NCBI GenBank assembly: GCA_035546355.1 | Contig: DATKEH010000167.1 | Span: 1-7,320 of the forward strand | Direction of reading: 5' to 3' | Source of the DNA: DATKEH01 sp035546355 | GTDB taxonomy: Bacteria > Acidobacteriota > Thermoanaerobaculia > Multivoradales > JAIOJS01 | Length of the DNA: 7,320 nt | In this document: piece after piece, positions 5,834 to 7,320 of the stretch | Position numbering within the stretch: position 1 is the stretch's first letter | Layout of the letters: every line of letters starts with the position of its first letter | Position numbers and translations under genes: made by a program | Notes under the pieces: model-generated | Told to the model about the DNA's origin: nothing | The model's database searches: none | The model's input: the letters and a program-made list of their open reading frames with translations, nothing else

Positions 5834-6872
5834 CAGGGTGCTGATCCTGGTGGCCCTCTACGGCGCGCTGGCGGCCGGCCTCGCCCTGCGCCAGCACGAC
5901 ACGGCGACCGCCGCGGCGACCGCCGGCGAGCCGGCCGCCCGCTACGCCACCTTCCGGGGCGAGGCGATGTACACCACCGTCCAGGTGACCCTGCCGGCGG
6001 GGCCGCAGGCGGAGGCCGCGGCCGGCGAGGTCCTCGACCTCTTCCGCCGCCTCGAGGGGGACCTCAGCGAGTGGCGCGCCGGCTCGCCGCTCGCCGCCCT
6101 CAACGAGGCGGCCGGCGGCGCGGCGGTGCCGGTGCCGCCGGACCTGCTCGCCCTGCTCGGGCGCGGGCGCGCCCTCGGCGAGCTGACCGGCGGCGCCTTC
6201 GACGTCACCTGGGCGGCGCTGTGGGGACTGTGGGACTTCCGCGCCACCTCTCCCGTGGTCCCCCCCCGGCAGGCGGTGGCGCGGCAGGCGGCACTGGTCG
6301 ACTACCGGCGCCTCGAGCTCGACCCGGCGGCGGGCTCCGCCCGGCTGCCGGTCCCGGGGATGAAGGTGGGGCTCGGGGGCATCGCCAAGGGGTACGCCCT
6401 CGACCGCGCCGCCGAGCTGCTGGACGGCCGCGGTCTCGACAGCTGGCTGCTCGTCGCCGGCGGCCAGGTGCTGGCGCGCGGCAGCCGCGCCGGCCGCCCC
6501 TGGACGGTGGGGATCCGCGACCCCCGCGGCGCCGCGGACGAGCTGCTCGCCCCCGTCGTCGTCGGCGACCTCTCGCTGTCGACGTCGGGCGACTACGAGA
6601 GCTTCTTCGAGCGCGACGGGGTCCGCTACCACCACGTGCTGGACCCGCGCACCGGCTGGCCGGCCCGCGGCGTGCGCAGCGCCACGGTGGTGGCGGCCGA
6701 GGCGACCCTGGCCGACGCCCTGTCCACCGCCATGCTGGCGCTCGGGCCCGAGGCGGGCCTGCGGCTGGCGCGGCGGGCCGCCGTCGAGGCGGTGCTGGTG
6801 GACGCGGCGGGGCGGGTGGCGGTGACGCCAGGGCTCGCCGACCGGCTGCGCCTGCACCGCCCGCCGAGCTGA
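5823..6872 (+). CDS. apbE: FAD:protein FMN transferase (ApbE)
   Basis: ApbE transfers FMN from FAD to Thr (or Ser) residues of target proteins outside the cytoplasm, with Mg2+ as cofactor; in rnf and nqr operons the targets are RnfG/NqrC and RnfD/NqrB. The 349-residue product has normal family length and an N-terminal hydrophobic signal or anchor (about 5-22) without a lipobox Cys, so it is probably exported or membrane-tethered but not a lipoprotein. Visible motifs in order are GEAMYTTVQVTL near 46-57, GGAFDVTWAALWGLWDF, GGIAKGYALDRA starting at 185, VAGGQ (usually N/D-rich at this GG turn), STSGDYESFF, HHVLDPRTGWP at 270-280 and ADALSTA with Asp298 and Thr302, the metal- and flavin-site segment. 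It is the last gene of the operon and overlaps the preceding small gene by 11 bases. The call is firm; substrates are inferred from the operon. Confidence 0.95.
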   Translation: MRRSRVLILVALYGALAAGLALRQHDTATAAATAGEPAARYATFRGEAMYTTVQVTLPAGPQAEAAAGEVLDLFRRLEGDLSEWRAGSPLAALNEAAGGAAVPVPPDLLALLGRGRALGELTGGAFDVTWAALWGLWDFRATSPVVPPRQAVARQAALVDYRRLELDPAAGSARLPVPGMKVGLGGIAKGYALDRAAELLDGRGLDSWLLVAGGQVLARGSRAGRPWTVGIRDPRGAADELLAPVVVGDLSLSTSGDYESFFERDGVRYHHVLDPRTGWPARGVRSATVVAAEATLADALSTAMLALGPEAGLRLARRAAVEAVLVDAAGRVAVTPGLADRLRLHRPPS

Positions 6873-6885
6873 TCTCGGACGCGGG

Positions 6886-7317
6886 TCAGCCGGCCGCCGG
6901 TGCGGAAGGCAGCCAACGCCGGGCCGGGGAGAGCTCCCATACCCGGCGCAGCAGCGTGCGCCAGGGAGTGAAGGCGACCAGCGCGCCCAGCGCCCCGCCC
7001 CAGCGCACCCACCTCGGGCCGGTGAGCAGCAGGGCGAGGGCGAAGTAGGTGGCCGGCAGCAGCAGCAGCAGGCGCGCGAGCGCCTCGACCCCGTGCAGCC
7101 GCGAGCGCCCGGCGCGCAGCGACAGCGCCCGCTCCGGCTCGCTGGCGGCGGCGACCCGCAGCGTGCCGTCGAGGTCGAGAGCGGCGAGCGCACGGACGAA
7201 GCCGCGGTAGCGGCTCCCCGGCGCCACCTGCACCTCGGCGACGACGGGCCAGTCCACCAGCGCCAGGTAGGAGGCGAGGATGGCGGTCAGGAAGATGCCG
7301 AAGTCCTGGTGGGTCAT
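6886..7317 (-). CDS. Hypothetical small membrane protein, possibly partial at 5' end
   Basis: I do not recognise this gene. The minus-strand frame runs from the right edge region to TGA at 6886-6888, giving 143 residues from the ATG at 7315-7317. The frame stays open for the last codon of the window, so the true start may lie outside. Residues about 6-26 form a membrane helix (FGIFLTAILASYLALVDWP); a short soluble segment with many Arg and Asp follows (about 30-85). Then comes a strong helix (about 90-108, ARLLLLLPATYFALALLL) and a weaker third one (about 114-127). There are no cysteines and no motif I can name. It converges on apbE with only 13 bases between the two stops, so it is a separate transcription unit and need not be related to Rnf. 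Codon use matches its neighbours, with no sign of transfer. Confidence 0.6.
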   Translation of the reverse strand: MTHQDFGIFLTAILASYLALVDWPVVAEVQVAPGSRYRGFVRALAALDLDGTLRVAAASEPERALSLRAGRSRLHGVEALARLLLLLPATYFALALLLTGPRWVRWGGALGALVAFTPWRTLLRRVWELSPARRWLPSAPAAG

Positions 7318-7320
7318 CAG

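Noticed and set aside
6260..6267. Run of eight C in apbE, and seven-G runs at 673-679, 1788-1794 and 3994-4000, as possible phase-variation or frameshift sites
   Set aside because: All reading frames stay intact across the runs with family motifs on both sides, and runs of this length are common at this base composition.
6864..6878. CCGAG-CTGAT-CTCGG hairpin at the apbE stop as a terminator
   Set aside because: A 5-bp stem without a following T-run is expected by chance in such GC-rich DNA, so it is not called as a terminator.
5460..7193. Long minus-strand open frame of 577 codons across rnfA, apbE and the convergent gene
   Set aside because: It crosses three genes in the wrong frame and its product is low-complexity Arg/Ala/Gly/His-rich sequence; long antisense frames are expected at this G+C content.

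Overview
The window carries the greater part of an rnf operon from a bacterium of very high G+C content, with most codons ending in G or C. Rnf is the membrane complex that moves electrons between ferredoxin and NAD(H) and couples this to Na+ or H+ transport. The sequence alone does not settle the taxon. A Gram-negative lineage with GC-rich genomes (for example Acidobacteriota, Myxococcota or a proteobacterium) would fit, but that is a guess.

Layout: (1) positions 2-1384, the 3' part of a long Ala-rich gene entering from the left edge. It reads as a degenerate thiamine-diphosphate (TPP) domain of the pyruvate:ferredoxin oxidoreductase (PFOR/NifJ) type with its cofactor residues lost. (2) 1381-5667, rnfC, rnfD, rnfG, rnfE and rnfA in that order, tightly packed and mostly overlapping by 4 bases. 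(3) 5669-5833, a 54-residue one-helix protein ending in a four-cysteine cluster. (4) 5823-6872, apbE, the flavin transferase that attaches FMN to Rnf subunits. (5) 6886 to the right edge, a convergent minus-strand gene for an unrecognised small membrane protein.

How the genes fit together: RnfC (NADH/FMN and two 4Fe-4S clusters), RnfD and RnfG (covalent FMN) and RnfE/RnfA (a shared intramembrane iron-sulfur cluster held by four cysteines) form the electron path. ApbE is expected to load FMN on RnfG and RnfD. The small Cys-rich protein sits where an iron-cluster maturation factor, analogous to NqrM of Na+-NQR, would make sense.

The most unusual points are the PFOR-like protein coupled to rnfC, the small Cys-rich protein between rnfA and apbE, the absence of rnfB from the place after rnfA, and a Ser in RnfD where the family normally has the flavin-accepting Thr. 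There is no gene-free stretch longer than 13 bases inside the operon or at its 3' end, and no promoter, RNA gene, mobile element or CRISPR array was seen.
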